This document shows, one piece after another, positions 52,650-60,968 of a stretch of DNA of 64,000 nucleotides. Positions within the stretch are counted from its first letter, which is position 1. Each line of letters begins with the position of its first letter. The position numbers and the translations under genes are program-made. Origin of the DNA: Bradyrhizobium sp. CCBAU 53421 (GTDB lineage Bacteria > Pseudomonadota > Alphaproteobacteria > Rhizobiales > Xanthobacteraceae); the NCBI RefSeq assembly GCF_015291625.1, contig NZ_CP030047.1, positions 6,076,001-6,140,000 of the forward strand. Reading direction: 5' to 3'. The notes beneath the pieces are model-generated. The model searched no databases. It was not told the DNA's origin and saw only the letters and a list, made by a program, of their open reading frames with translations.

Positions 52650-53842
52650 AAAGTGGCCTCCGAACCCAAAATGAGGTCGCTCGCGGGAGAGACCATCGGA
52701 CCTCCGATGACCATTGCGACGTCGCTACGTCGAGCCTGGTTCGTCGAGGTGCCGCGCACCTGGCGAACCGCTTCCAGCACGAGCTCGAAGCCGTGCATGT
52801 AGCATTCGGCGAGGTTGCCGCCGCTGGTGTTGAGCGGCAGCCGCCCCGACGGCGCGATCAGATTGTCGAAGGTCAGGACCTCGTTGGCTTCCTCGGGCTT
52901 GAAGAAGCCGTGCTCCGCCAGCGCCATCACGACACCACCGGTAAAATTTTCATACGCCTGCACCACGCCGACATCGGACGGCCCTACCCGGGCCATTCGG
53001 TAGAGATCGGGCGCGACGGTGTCGAAGCTCGCGGTGGCGTAGAGCGGCGCGTTGTGCGCCGTCGCCGCCGCGCGATGTCCGGATCCGAAGGCGGCACCGA
53101 GCAGATAGGCCGGCTTGTGCCGGAAATCCGTTGCGCGCTCCGCCGATACCAGCACCAAGGCCGCCGCGCCGTCATTCTCCATGCAGCAATCGTAGAGATG
53201 GAACGGCTCCACGATCCAGCGCGAGGCGTCGTACTTCGCAACGTCCAGCGGCTTGCCGTGCATCACGGCGCGCGGGTTGGCCTGCGCGTGATGATAGGAG
53301 GCGAGCGCAATCGCGCGCAACGCCTCTTGCCGCACGCCGTGCTCGTGCATGTAGCGCTGCACCCGCATGGCAAAGCGCTGCGGCGGCGCCAGCACACCAT
53401 AAGGCATCAGGTACGACCGCTCGCCCGAAACCGTATGGACCCCGCCCGCCTGCCCGAACCGGCCATACTGGCCCTGCGCCAGCGAGCGGAACACCACGAC
53501 ACAATCGGCGAGGCCCGCGGCGATCGCAGCGGCCGCGTTGGCAACCGCAGCGCAGCACCCACCGCCGCCTCCGCCCCATTGCATGGTGGCGGAGCGCAAC
53601 CGATGCGTCCCCAGCGCCGCGGCGAGCCGCGAGGCCTCGCTGCGATCGTCGCTGTAGGACGAGAACCCGTCGATGTCGCGAGGATCGAGCCCGGCATCCG
53701 CGCAAGCCGCCAGGATCGCTTTCAGCGCGAGCTTGAATTCCGGGTCGGGCGAAGCGCCGTGGCGATAATATTCGGTTTCACCAATCCCGATGACGGCCAC
53801 ACGGCCCCGCAGTGTCCGCTCGTCGCGCGCTCGCGTCGTCAT
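52646..53842 (-). CDS. Thiolase-superfamily protein (SCP-2/Ltp2-like)
   Basis: This 398-residue protein has the thiolase fold of the SCP-x/Ltp branch. It has VAVIGIGETEY at the N-terminus, a Gly-rich stretch WGGGGGGCCAAVANA at the nucleophile loop, QAYENFTGG near 293 and NTSGGNLAECYMHG near 340. In DUF35-paired Ltp2 aldolases tyrosines at these last two places replace thiolase chemistry; both tyrosines are present here. It could be a thiolase or a retro-aldolase. It is coupled by ATGA overlaps to the CoA-transferase and DUF35 genes. Confidence 0.87.
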   Translation of the reverse strand: MTTRARDERTLRGRVAVIGIGETEYYRHGASPDPEFKLALKAILAACADAGLDPRDIDGFSSYSDDRSEASRLAAALGTHRLRSATMQWGGGGGGCCAAVANAAAAIAAGLADCVVVFRSLAQGQYGRFGQAGGVHTVSGERSYLMPYGVLAPPQRFAMRVQRYMHEHGVRQEALRAIALASYHHAQANPRAVMHGKPLDVAKYDASRWIVEPFHLYDCCMENDGAAALVLVSAERATDFRHKPAYLLGAAFGSGHRAAATAHNAPLYATASFDTVAPDLYRMARVGPSDVGVVQAYENFTGGVVMALAEHGFFKPEEANEVLTFDNLIAPSGRLPLNTSGGNLAECYMHGFELVLEAVRQVRGTSTNQARRSDVAMVIGGPMVSPASDLILGSEATL

Positions 53843-55122
53843 GGCTTGATTTCCTGTCGCGAGGGCTCGCTGCCGAAGGCTCCGCCGGCGGCAAGGCGCG
53901 CGATCTCGGACTCATCGTAGCCGAGCAACTCACGCAACACGTCTTCGGTGTGCTGCCCGACCGCCGGTGCCGCAACGGGATCGACGATCGGCGTTCGCGA
54001 ATAGCGGATCGGCAGGTTCACGTTCGGCACCCAACCCACCGTCTCGTGCGGGATCCGGGTGACGATCCCGCGTTCCCTTGCCTCCGGCGAACGGATCGCC
54101 TCGCCGACGCTGCGCACCTGACCGCAGGGGACACCGGCCGCCCGCATCCGCGACTGCCAGTGCGACCAGGGCTTCCGGGCAAAGGCATCGCCGAGAATCG
54201 CGAACAGCTCCTCGCGCCGGCGGATTCGATCGGGGCCGGTTGCATAGATCTCGGCCGCCGCGAGATCCTCGCGCTCGAGAACCTGTGCCATCAGGCGCTG
54301 GAAGATCTTGTCGTTGCCGCAGTTGATATAGAAGGAGCAATCGCTGGCCAGGAACACGCCCGACGGACACGTGTCCGGACTGGTATTGCCGCTTCGCTTC
54401 GGATCGGCATTGTTGAACAGCGACTGCATGGTCGCATAGCCGGTCATCAGGACGGCATTCTCGAATAACGACACCTCGATGGCCTGGCCCTGCCCGCTGC
54501 GCTCCCGCGCGAACAATGCACCGAGGATCGCATTGCTCGCCATCATCGCGGTGCTGATATCCATTACCGGCGACAATGCGCGTACGCCTTCGCGGTCGGC
54601 ATAGCCGTTCATCGACACGAAGCCGCTCTCGACCTGCGCGATCGGATCGAAGCCGAGCCGGTCCGAAAATGCTCCGTCGCGGCCATAGGCCGACACGGAA
54701 CAATAGACGATCTCGGGTCTGATCTTGCGGCAGCTCTCATAGTCGAGCCCCAGCCGCGCCATCACATCAGCCGAAAAATTCTCGACAATGACGTCCGCCG
54801 TTGCGATCAGCTCGCGTGCGACCCTCAGGCCCTCTGGCGATTTGAGATCGAGGGCAATGCTGCGCTTGTTGCGGTTGGTCCAGAGGAACGGTGCACCGTG
54901 CCTGAGATCGGGATGCACCGGAGGATAGCGGCGCAAATCGTCACCGCGGCCCGGCACCTCGACCTTGATCACCTCGGCGCCCATGTCGGCGAGGATCATG
55001 GTCGCGAACGGTCCCGCGATGAAATGCGAGAAATCGATCACGCGGACCCCCTCGAGCGCCCTTGGCGCGTCGACCGGCCGCGGCGTGTGCTCGGGGAAGT
55101 CGGCTTCAAGCTGATCCAGCAT
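53839..55122 (-). CDS. Family III (CaiB/BaiF) CoA-transferase
   Basis: Family III enzymes move CoA between carboxylic acids. From ATG 55122 (MLDQLEADFPEH) the product is 427 residues. It shows VRVIDFSHFIAGPFATMILADMG, NRNKRSIALDL, ENFSADVMARLGLDY, and DRLGFDPIAQVESG with the catalytic Asp (FDPIAQ). No strong ribosome site precedes this ATG. A TTG 17 codons upstream, overlapping the stop of the binding-protein gene, is an alternative start. It is coupled to the thiolase-like gene. Confidence 0.9.
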   Translation of the reverse strand: MLDQLEADFPEHTPRPVDAPRALEGVRVIDFSHFIAGPFATMILADMGAEVIKVEVPGRGDDLRRYPPVHPDLRHGAPFLWTNRNKRSIALDLKSPEGLRVARELIATADVIVENFSADVMARLGLDYESCRKIRPEIVYCSVSAYGRDGAFSDRLGFDPIAQVESGFVSMNGYADREGVRALSPVMDISTAMMASNAILGALFARERSGQGQAIEVSLFENAVLMTGYATMQSLFNNADPKRSGNTSPDTCPSGVFLASDCSFYINCGNDKIFQRLMAQVLEREDLAAAEIYATGPDRIRRREELFAILGDAFARKPWSHWQSRMRAAGVPCGQVRSVGEAIRSPEARERGIVTRIPHETVGWVPNVNLPIRYSRTPIVDPVAAPAVGQHTEDVLRELLGYDESEIARLAAGGAFGSEPSRQEIKP

Positions 55123-55175
55123 CGGGAGGTCCGTCAGTTTGAGAAGGGTTGATCCGAGGGTCGCGGCCGTCGTCG

Positions 55176-56399
55176 TCAATTGCTCTTCGGCGGCTCGGCG
55201 AGCGAGCATCCACCCTGGTCGAGCGGCCGAAACGCCTCCGGCCCGGACAGCACGCCGACCTGCTCCAGCAGGTCCCATTTGCTCTTCGACGCTTTCGGGC
55301 TCTTCACCTTGAAGATGTACATGTTGTGAATGGCGCGGCCATCCGCGCGGACCACGACCGGTCCGAACAACGCGTCGTCGATTGGCTTCTCCTTCAACTT
55401 CTCGATCACGGCCGGTGCGTCATTGGTTCCTGCGGCCAACGCCGCGTTCAGGTAAGCCAGCACGGAGGAGTAGACGCCGGCGTGAAACGCGGTCGGCGAT
55501 TGCCCATGCTGCCGCGCGCTGAACCTCGCCGACCAGGCACGGCTGGCATCGTTGAGGTCCCAGTAGAACGGCTGTGTGATGATCAGCCCCTCGCCGACCG
55601 CAAGGCCGCTGGACTCGACATCGTTGGTGGTGGTCAGGAGCGCCGCGAAAGTACGCCCGCTTTGCTTCAGCCCGAACTCGGCGGATTGCTTGATCAGGCT
55701 GACCGTGTCGCCACCGGCGGTCGCGAACGCGATCACGTCGGCGCCGGAACCTTCGGCTTGCAGGATGAACGAGGCATAGTCCGCATTGTTGATCGGCACA
55801 TTGACCGACCCGAGCACGGTGCCGCCGCCGGCGCCGATCACCGCCGTGCCGTCGCGCACCATCGACTTGCCGAGCGCATTGTCGGTCGCGATGAAGTACC
55901 ATTTCTTGCCGCCATGACGCACGAGGTAGGCGCCGATCGTGTGCGAGGCCGCCCAGGTGTCGAACGTCCACTGGATCGTGTTCGGCGAGCAGTATTTCCC
56001 GGTCAGGTCGGAGGACGCCGCACTCGATGCAATCAGCGCCGCTTTGGTGCCGCGCACCACTTCGTTGACTGCGAGCCCGACGGCCGAGTTCGGCACGTCG
56101 GCGACCGCATCGACCTTCTCCTGATCGATCCAGCGGCGCGCGATCGCGGCGCCGACATCCGCCTTGTTCTGATGGTCGGCCGAGACGATCTCGACCTTGA
56201 AATCCGGATGAAGCCGCATGAAATCGTCGGCCGCCATTTTGGCCGCCGTCACCGAACCCTCGCCGGCATTGTCCGAGTAGGGGCCGGATGCGTCGTTGAG
56301 CACGCCGATCTTGAGGGAGCGCGCCGCGCCTGCCGACGCGGGCGAACCGGCGCACACGGCCAGCAGGGCTATTCCGGCAATTCGCGAAAGATACTTCAT
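55176..56399 (-). CDS. Orphan ABC-type substrate-binding protein (peripla_BP_6)
   Basis: This 407-residue periplasmic binding protein (ATG 56399, MKYLSRIAGIALLA) has a Sec signal peptide ending GSPASAGA. Mature sequence LKIGVLNDASGPYSDNAGEGSV belongs to the Liv-type receptor family often linked to aromatic acids and their derivatives. There are no permease or ATPase genes beside it. It sits between the dioxygenase reductase and a CoA-transferase, so it may serve a transporter encoded elsewhere or act as a sensor. Confidence 0.9.
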   Translation of the reverse strand: MKYLSRIAGIALLAVCAGSPASAGAARSLKIGVLNDASGPYSDNAGEGSVTAAKMAADDFMRLHPDFKVEIVSADHQNKADVGAAIARRWIDQEKVDAVADVPNSAVGLAVNEVVRGTKAALIASSAASSDLTGKYCSPNTIQWTFDTWAASHTIGAYLVRHGGKKWYFIATDNALGKSMVRDGTAVIGAGGGTVLGSVNVPINNADYASFILQAEGSGADVIAFATAGGDTVSLIKQSAEFGLKQSGRTFAALLTTTNDVESSGLAVGEGLIITQPFYWDLNDASRAWSARFSARQHGQSPTAFHAGVYSSVLAYLNAALAAGTNDAPAVIEKLKEKPIDDALFGPVVVRADGRAIHNMYIFKVKSPKASKSKWDLLEQVGVLSGPEAFRPLDQGGCSLAEPPKSN

Positions 56400-56426
56400 T
56401 GGTTCCACCCGTCGTATGTTGTTGTT

Positions 56427-57386
56427 CTAGAGATCGAGCACGAGCGTACGGGACCTGGCGCCCGAGCAGCAGATCATGACGCTCGTGTTCGCCGCCTGCT
56501 CCTCCTTGCTCAGAAACTGGTCGCGATGATCTGGTATGCCCTCGAGCACGCGCGTCTCGCAGGTGCCGCAGACCCCCTCGGTGCAGGCGTAGTTCGCGGT
56601 GATGCCGGCATCCAGCAACGCATCGAGGATCGTCTTGCCGGGCTCGACCGCAATCGTGCGATTGCTTCGCGCGAGCTTGACGTCGAAGCCGCCCTCGGTG
56701 GCGGGCGCTTCCCGCGCCTGGAAGTATTCGACATGCACGTGATCGGCCGGCCGATCGGCCGTCGCCGCCTCGAAGGCCGCGAGCATGGGCACCGGGCCGC
56801 AGCAATAGAGATGGGCTTGCGCCGGCGCGTTTCCGACAATTGCCGGCAGGTCGAACAGTCGCCCGGATCGCTCATCGTCGAAATCGACATGTATCCGCGA
56901 AGGATCGGATCGGAATGTGTCGAGCTCGTCGAGGAATGCGGCGGCCGCGCGGGTCCTCGCGGCGTAGAACAACTCCCAGCGGCGTCCGAGCGCCTCCAGG
57001 CGCCGGGTCATCGACAGCAATGGCGTGATGCCGATGCCTCCGGCGATCAGGACAGAATGCTCCGCCTCTTCGTGAAGCGCGAAATTGTTGCGCGGCCCGG
57101 AGACGGTCATGATATCCCCGACCTTGACGGAGTCGTGGACAAAGCTGGAGCCGCCCCGACTCTCGGCGTCCCTGTTGACCGCGATGACATACCGGTGCCG
57201 CTCGCGCTGATCGTTCACCAGCGAGTAGCTGCGGATCATGCCGTTCGGCAGGTGCAGGTCGATATGGCTGCCCGCCGTGAACGGCGCCAGCTCTCCGCCT
57301 GTCCGCGCGATCAGCTCATAGGAATTGATCCGCTCGGCCTCGTAGCCGATGCGCTTGACCAGTACGTCCTGCGTCACGTCAGCCAT
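56427..57386 (-). CDS. Phthalate-dioxygenase-reductase-type (VanB-like) oxidoreductase
   Basis: This 319-residue reductase passes electrons from NAD(P)H to the Rieske oxygenase. It has an FMN-binding barrel (RSYSLVN near 52-58), a nucleotide-binding domain (GGIGITPLLSM near 116-126; CCGP near 195) and a C-terminal [2Fe-2S] ferredoxin domain with CTEGVCGTC near 270 and a final Cys in ICCSG. The order FMN-NAD-2Fe2S is that of the phthalate dioxygenase reductase class. It follows the oxygenase gene by 12 bases. Confidence 0.93.
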   Translation of the reverse strand: MADVTQDVLVKRIGYEAERINSYELIARTGGELAPFTAGSHIDLHLPNGMIRSYSLVNDQRERHRYVIAVNRDAESRGGSSFVHDSVKVGDIMTVSGPRNNFALHEEAEHSVLIAGGIGITPLLSMTRRLEALGRRWELFYAARTRAAAAFLDELDTFRSDPSRIHVDFDDERSGRLFDLPAIVGNAPAQAHLYCCGPVPMLAAFEAATADRPADHVHVEYFQAREAPATEGGFDVKLARSNRTIAVEPGKTILDALLDAGITANYACTEGVCGTCETRVLEGIPDHRDQFLSKEEQAANTSVMICCSGARSRTLVLDL

Positions 57387-57398
57387 GGCGGGATACGC

Positions 57399-58718
57399 TC
57401 ACAGCTCGTACCCGAAATCGGCGCCGAGCTTCGCGCGCATGAACGGCGCGCCGACATCGACCCAGGAATCCTCCGGCGGCAGCCGCAGCGACACCGCGCG
57501 CACCATGAACACATCGGGATCCGACACGCCCTTCGGCCTGATCGCGTGATCGCGATAGGCGCCGAGCGCTTCCAGGATGAAGCGCCGCGTCATCGCGATG
57601 CCGGTGTCGCTCGAGCAGAGCGTTTCCCTGGTGCGATCGAAGATCGGCGAGACGCCGCTCTGGCAGGCACCGTCCTGCACCCAGAGCCCGGGCAGACCCG
57701 AGAACCAGGTGGTCCGCTGCGCCTCGTAGTCGAATTGAAAGCCGTTCTGCGGATTGTATTTGGTCCAGTAGCCTGCATATGGGACCGTCACCGGATGCTG
57801 GACCAGTGCGTGGCGGCTGGCATGACCACTCTCGCGGCCCTTGTGGCCTTCGGCGAACACCTGCCGGGTCTTCTCCAGCAGCGGCTCCGAGGGATGATAG
57901 GAGAACATGATGCAGAGCGTGTTCTCGTCATCGATCGGCACCCAGGCGTGCCCGCTCAGGTCCGGGAACGGCGACAGCGGGGGCACCAGCGTATAGAACG
58001 GCAGCAGGAACTGGTTGACGCGCCAGTACAGCGTGTTGGCGTCGTAATTGCGCCGCGCGGCGATGCTCATGCCGAAATCCTGCTTGATGCATTCGAAGGT
58101 CGGCCGCAGGTCGCGCTTCTGGATCCAGGCGCTGGTCGTGCCCTGGGCATCGAGCCGCCCGTGCAGCAGCGGCGCGTGTGCCGAGTCGATCTCGCCTTCG
58201 ACCGCCTGGAGCCAGTTGCACTCCTGGACGCGAACCGAGATGTGCACCTGCTCGGCCGGCACCAGATTCCATTCGAGATTCGGCAGCGGCGGAAGCTCGG
58301 CCTGATCTGGACCCATATAGGTCCAGATCATCCCGTTGCGCTCCCTGCAGGGATAGGCCTTGATCCGAACCCGCTCTTTCAGACGGCTGCGCACGGGCTC
58401 GGCTGGCATGTCCGTCACCGCGCCGGTGACATCGAATTTCCAGCCGTGATAGACGCAGCGCAGTCCGCAATCTTCGTTTCGCGCGAAGATCAGGGGTGCG
58501 CCGCGATGCGGGCAGGCCTGATCGACCAGCCCGACACGGCCCTCGGTGTCGCGGAAGGCGACCAGATCCTCGCCAAGCAGCCGGATGCGCTTCGGTTGTC
58601 CGTCCTTGGTGAGGTCCGCCGACGGCAGGAAGGGAATCCAATAGAGCCGCAACAGGTCGCCGAGCGGCGTTCCCTTGCCGACCCTCACCAGGCGTTCATT
58701 GTCTTCGCGCGAGAGCAT
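57399..58718 (-). CDS. Rieske non-haem iron oxygenase, alpha subunit (phthalate/vanillate type)
   Basis: This 439-residue ring-hydroxylating or demethylating oxygenase has the Rieske cluster ligands CPH (69-71) and CVYH (88-91). The mononuclear iron site is IDSAHAPLLH, giving Asp178, His181 and His186. The architecture without a beta subunit fits the group of phthalate 4,5-dioxygenase, VanA and related demethylases. The partner reductase is next. The substrate is unknown. The ATG lies inside the end of the HicB-like gene, a 23-base overlap. Confidence 0.93.
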   Translation of the reverse strand: MLSREDNERLVRVGKGTPLGDLLRLYWIPFLPSADLTKDGQPKRIRLLGEDLVAFRDTEGRVGLVDQACPHRGAPLIFARNEDCGLRCVYHGWKFDVTGAVTDMPAEPVRSRLKERVRIKAYPCRERNGMIWTYMGPDQAELPPLPNLEWNLVPAEQVHISVRVQECNWLQAVEGEIDSAHAPLLHGRLDAQGTTSAWIQKRDLRPTFECIKQDFGMSIAARRNYDANTLYWRVNQFLLPFYTLVPPLSPFPDLSGHAWVPIDDENTLCIMFSYHPSEPLLEKTRQVFAEGHKGRESGHASRHALVQHPVTVPYAGYWTKYNPQNGFQFDYEAQRTTWFSGLPGLWVQDGACQSGVSPIFDRTRETLCSSDTGIAMTRRFILEALGAYRDHAIRPKGVSDPDVFMVRAVSLRLPPEDSWVDVGAPFMRAKLGADFGYEL

Positions 58719-59052
58719 GCGTTGCCTCCTTCAATTGCGGGTGGCCGGCCCCGCCGCCGAGCAGCGCGGCGACACGGTCGGACAGTCCGAGATCCTGAGC
58801 GGTCCAAAGCGGATCGGATGCGGTGAGCGGCTGGCGTGGAATCGGAGGCTGCTTGCCCTGCTCTACCAGGCCGACGATCAATTCGATGCGGCGCCGCTCG
58901 AGCTCGCGCAGAGCATCCTCGACGACAGCGGCTTCCGCCGTGCATCCCGGCAGCTCAGGATAGGCAAGCCGAACCCGCCACTGCCCCGGCTCGGTTTCAA
59001 CCGCCTCGGCCTCAAGCAGATAGGGAATCGATAGCAACTCACGCAGGTCCAA
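58696..59052 (-). CDS. HicB-like small protein at the head of the dioxygenase operon
   Basis: A TTG at 59052 (reading MDLRELLSIPYLLEAE) is preceded by GGGAGG at ideal distance, giving 118 residues. ATG starts further upstream have no ribosome site. The middle shows the HicB-type fold: WRVRLAYPELPGCTAEAAVVEDALRELERRR, split by the usual loop, then GKQPPIPR. HicB proteins are antitoxins of HicA, but no HicA is adjacent. The C-terminal 45 residues are not DNA-binding in appearance. A role as a solo accessory or regulatory protein is possible; function unknown. Confidence 0.6.
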   Translation of the reverse strand: MDLRELLSIPYLLEAEAVETEPGQWRVRLAYPELPGCTAEAAVVEDALRELERRRIELIVGLVEQGKQPPIPRQPLTASDPLWTAQDLGLSDRVAALLGGGAGHPQLKEATHALARRQ

Positions 59053-59092
59053 GTTCAACCTCCCTGCACGATGTCTTCGGCATCGCATTTGA

Positions 59093-59104
59093 TACGTATA
59101 CGTA
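59093..59104. promoter_or_regulatory. Palindromic operator candidate for the MarR-type regulator
   Basis: TACGTATACGTA is a perfect 12-base palindrome and also two copies of TACGTA. It lies in the divergent region between the dioxygenase operon and the marR-type gene, 41 bases before the TTG start and 146 bases before the MarR ATG. Position and symmetry suit a MarR-family dimer. Confidence 0.45.
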
Positions 59105-59249
59105 CTACATTGGCGGATAGCTGGCAAGGGGCGAAAGCCATTGCATCGTGCCGGGAACAGGCCGGGGTGCGGTTCTCCGCCGGGTTGAGCACGTCAGGCT
59201 AAGCTGATAACGGCTAACGCGAATTCGCAAATTGGAGTTCGACGACGGC

Positions 59250-59744
59250 ATGGCAGCCGACAAGGGTATGAAAACGAGTTCGGCCACAGATATTGCGCGC
59301 GACTGGCAACTCGAAGGCGGGATCGGATTTCTGCTGCGCCTACTCGAGGCCCGCTACGACGGGCTCTACCAAAGCATGACGCGCCAGAGCGACATCACGC
59401 CGCGGCAGTTCGGCGTGCTGATGGCGCTGTATCAGTTGGGTCCTCTGACGCCGTCGGTGTTGGCGGACCGGATCAGCTGCGACCGCAACACGCTCAGCGA
59501 GATGCTGAAGCGGATGGTCGCACGCCGGCTGGTCTCGAAGAAGAACAATCCGGACGACCGCCGCTCGCTCCAGGTGCAGATCACCGCCACGGGCGAGGAA
59601 GCGCTCTTGGCCGTCATCCCGGCGGCCGCCGAGCTGCAGAGCATCATGCTGGCTCCGCTACGCAAGGAAGATCGCGCGCATTTCCTGAAATGCCTGCTCG
59701 CGATCGCGAAGGCGCCTCCGCCAGACGCCGCGTCCGATAGCTGA
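59250..59744 (+). CDS. MarR-family transcriptional regulator
   Basis: This 164-residue winged-helix protein (ATG 59250) has RQSDITPRQFGVLMALYQLG, LADRISCDRNTLSEMLKRMVARRLV as the DNA-reading helices, and NPDDRRSLQVQITATGEEAL as the wing. A TTG 6 codons earlier and an ATG 6 codons later are alternative starts. It is divergent from the dioxygenase operon and convergent with a CoA-transferase gene, so it probably represses one or both until an aromatic or CoA-linked ligand binds. Confidence 0.93.
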   Translation: MAADKGMKTSSATDIARDWQLEGGIGFLLRLLEARYDGLYQSMTRQSDITPRQFGVLMALYQLGPLTPSVLADRISCDRNTLSEMLKRMVARRLVSKKNNPDDRRSLQVQITATGEEALLAVIPAAAELQSIMLAPLRKEDRAHFLKCLLAIAKAPPPDAASDS

Positions 59745-59747
59745 GGT

Positions 59748-59762
59748 CGCCGGCGTCCGGCG
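59748..59762. terminator. Short bidirectional hairpin between marR and CoA-transferase genes
   Basis: CGCCGG-CGT-CCGGCG lies in the 20-base gap between two convergent stops. It has no T-run on either strand, so it is at best a weak or Rho-assisted end point. Confidence 0.3.
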
Positions 59763-59764
59763 GC

Positions 59765-60958
59765 CTAGACCTGCGTTCTGCCAAACGTGCCCGCAGCGGC
59801 GAACGCCATGATCGCCTCCGGCGACAATCCGAGGATCCGCGACAGCACATCGTCGCGCTGCGCACCGATCCCAGGAACCTCACGTCCGATCGACGTATCG
59901 GCCCCGGACATCTGCCATGGCGCATTGACGCCGACGAATTCGCCGGCACCATCCGAGACCGTCCCGAACACACCACGTTGACGCAGATGGGCATCGCTCA
60001 GCGCCGCGCCCGGCGTCCGGTACTCGGCACAGGGAACGCCGGCGCGATCCAGCGCCGCGATGCATTCTGCGACGGTGTGACGCTCGGTCCATTGCTCGAT
60101 CACCTGCATCATGGCAGTCCAGTTGGCACCGCGCGCCGGAATCGTCGCAAAGCGCGGATCGTTCGCCAGCTCGTCCTGCCCGGTCACCTCGCACAGCGCG
60201 GCAAAATTCCGCGGCGTCACCGGGGCGATCAGGATATCGCCATCGCGCGTGCGCACCGGCCCATAGGTCGGACGCGGCGCGCTGATCGGGAACTGGGCTT
60301 CCTGGAGCTCATAGACCAGCAGGTTGAGCATGCAGTCCATCAGCGCCACATCGACGCGCTGTCCCTTGCCGGTGCGTTCGCGCTGGACCATCGCGGTCTG
60401 AATCGCGGAATAGCCGAAGATGCCGCCGAGAATGTCGGCAACAAAGATCGCTCCTGCCGCCGGACGCTCCCGGTCGCCGGCATAGCGCGCCAGCGACGTA
60501 TCGAATCCGCTTTCGGCATGCACGATCATGGCGTACGCCGCCCGCTCGGCGGCGGGGCCGGTCTGGCCATAACCCGAGATCGAGCAATAGATCAGACGCG
60601 GGTTGATCTGGCGGAGCGCATCGTAGCCGAGGCCGAGGCGATCCATGACACCGGGGCGGAAATTCTCGACGAGGACGTCCGCCTCAGCGACCATGCGATG
60701 CACGAGCTTGATGGCATCGGCGTTCTTCAGGTCCAGCGCCAGGCTGCGCTTGCCGGCATTGAGCTGGCCGAAATAGGTGCTGTGGCCCTCACGCAGCGGC
60801 GTCCGCAGCCGCATGTCGTCGCCTTCCGGCGGCTCGATCTTGATGACTTCCGCGCCGACGTCGGCGAGCAGCCGCGCGCAATACGGCCCCGCCACCATGA
60901 TGGAAAAATCCAGCACCCGCACGCCGGCGAGCGGCGCCCTGTCGCCATCCTTCTGCAT
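59765..60958 (-). CDS. Family III CoA-transferase-like protein lacking the usual catalytic Asp
   Basis: This 397-residue protein is in the CaiB/BaiF family. It has VRVLDFSIMVAGPYCARLLADVG, VENFRPGVMDRLGLGY and CSISGYGQTGP. A good AGGAGGG site precedes the ATG. At the place of the catalytic aspartate (consensus GxDxxxQ) the sequence reads RAAYAMIVHAESG, with Ala instead of Asp; the DNA codon GCC is clear. It may be inactive as a transferase or belong to a variant subfamily. It follows the acyl-CoA dehydrogenase gene by 10 bases. Confidence 0.88.
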   Translation of the reverse strand: MQKDGDRAPLAGVRVLDFSIMVAGPYCARLLADVGAEVIKIEPPEGDDMRLRTPLREGHSTYFGQLNAGKRSLALDLKNADAIKLVHRMVAEADVLVENFRPGVMDRLGLGYDALRQINPRLIYCSISGYGQTGPAAERAAYAMIVHAESGFDTSLARYAGDRERPAAGAIFVADILGGIFGYSAIQTAMVQRERTGKGQRVDVALMDCMLNLLVYELQEAQFPISAPRPTYGPVRTRDGDILIAPVTPRNFAALCEVTGQDELANDPRFATIPARGANWTAMMQVIEQWTERHTVAECIAALDRAGVPCAEYRTPGAALSDAHLRQRGVFGTVSDGAGEFVGVNAPWQMSGADTSIGREVPGIGAQRDDVLSRILGLSPEAIMAFAAAGTFGRTQV

Positions 60959-60968
60959 CCGATCCCTC

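Noticed and set aside
55149..58826. A 1225-codon plus-strand open frame
   Set aside because: It lies opposite five well-supported genes (binding protein, reductase, oxygenase and neighbours) and its product has no recognisable domain.
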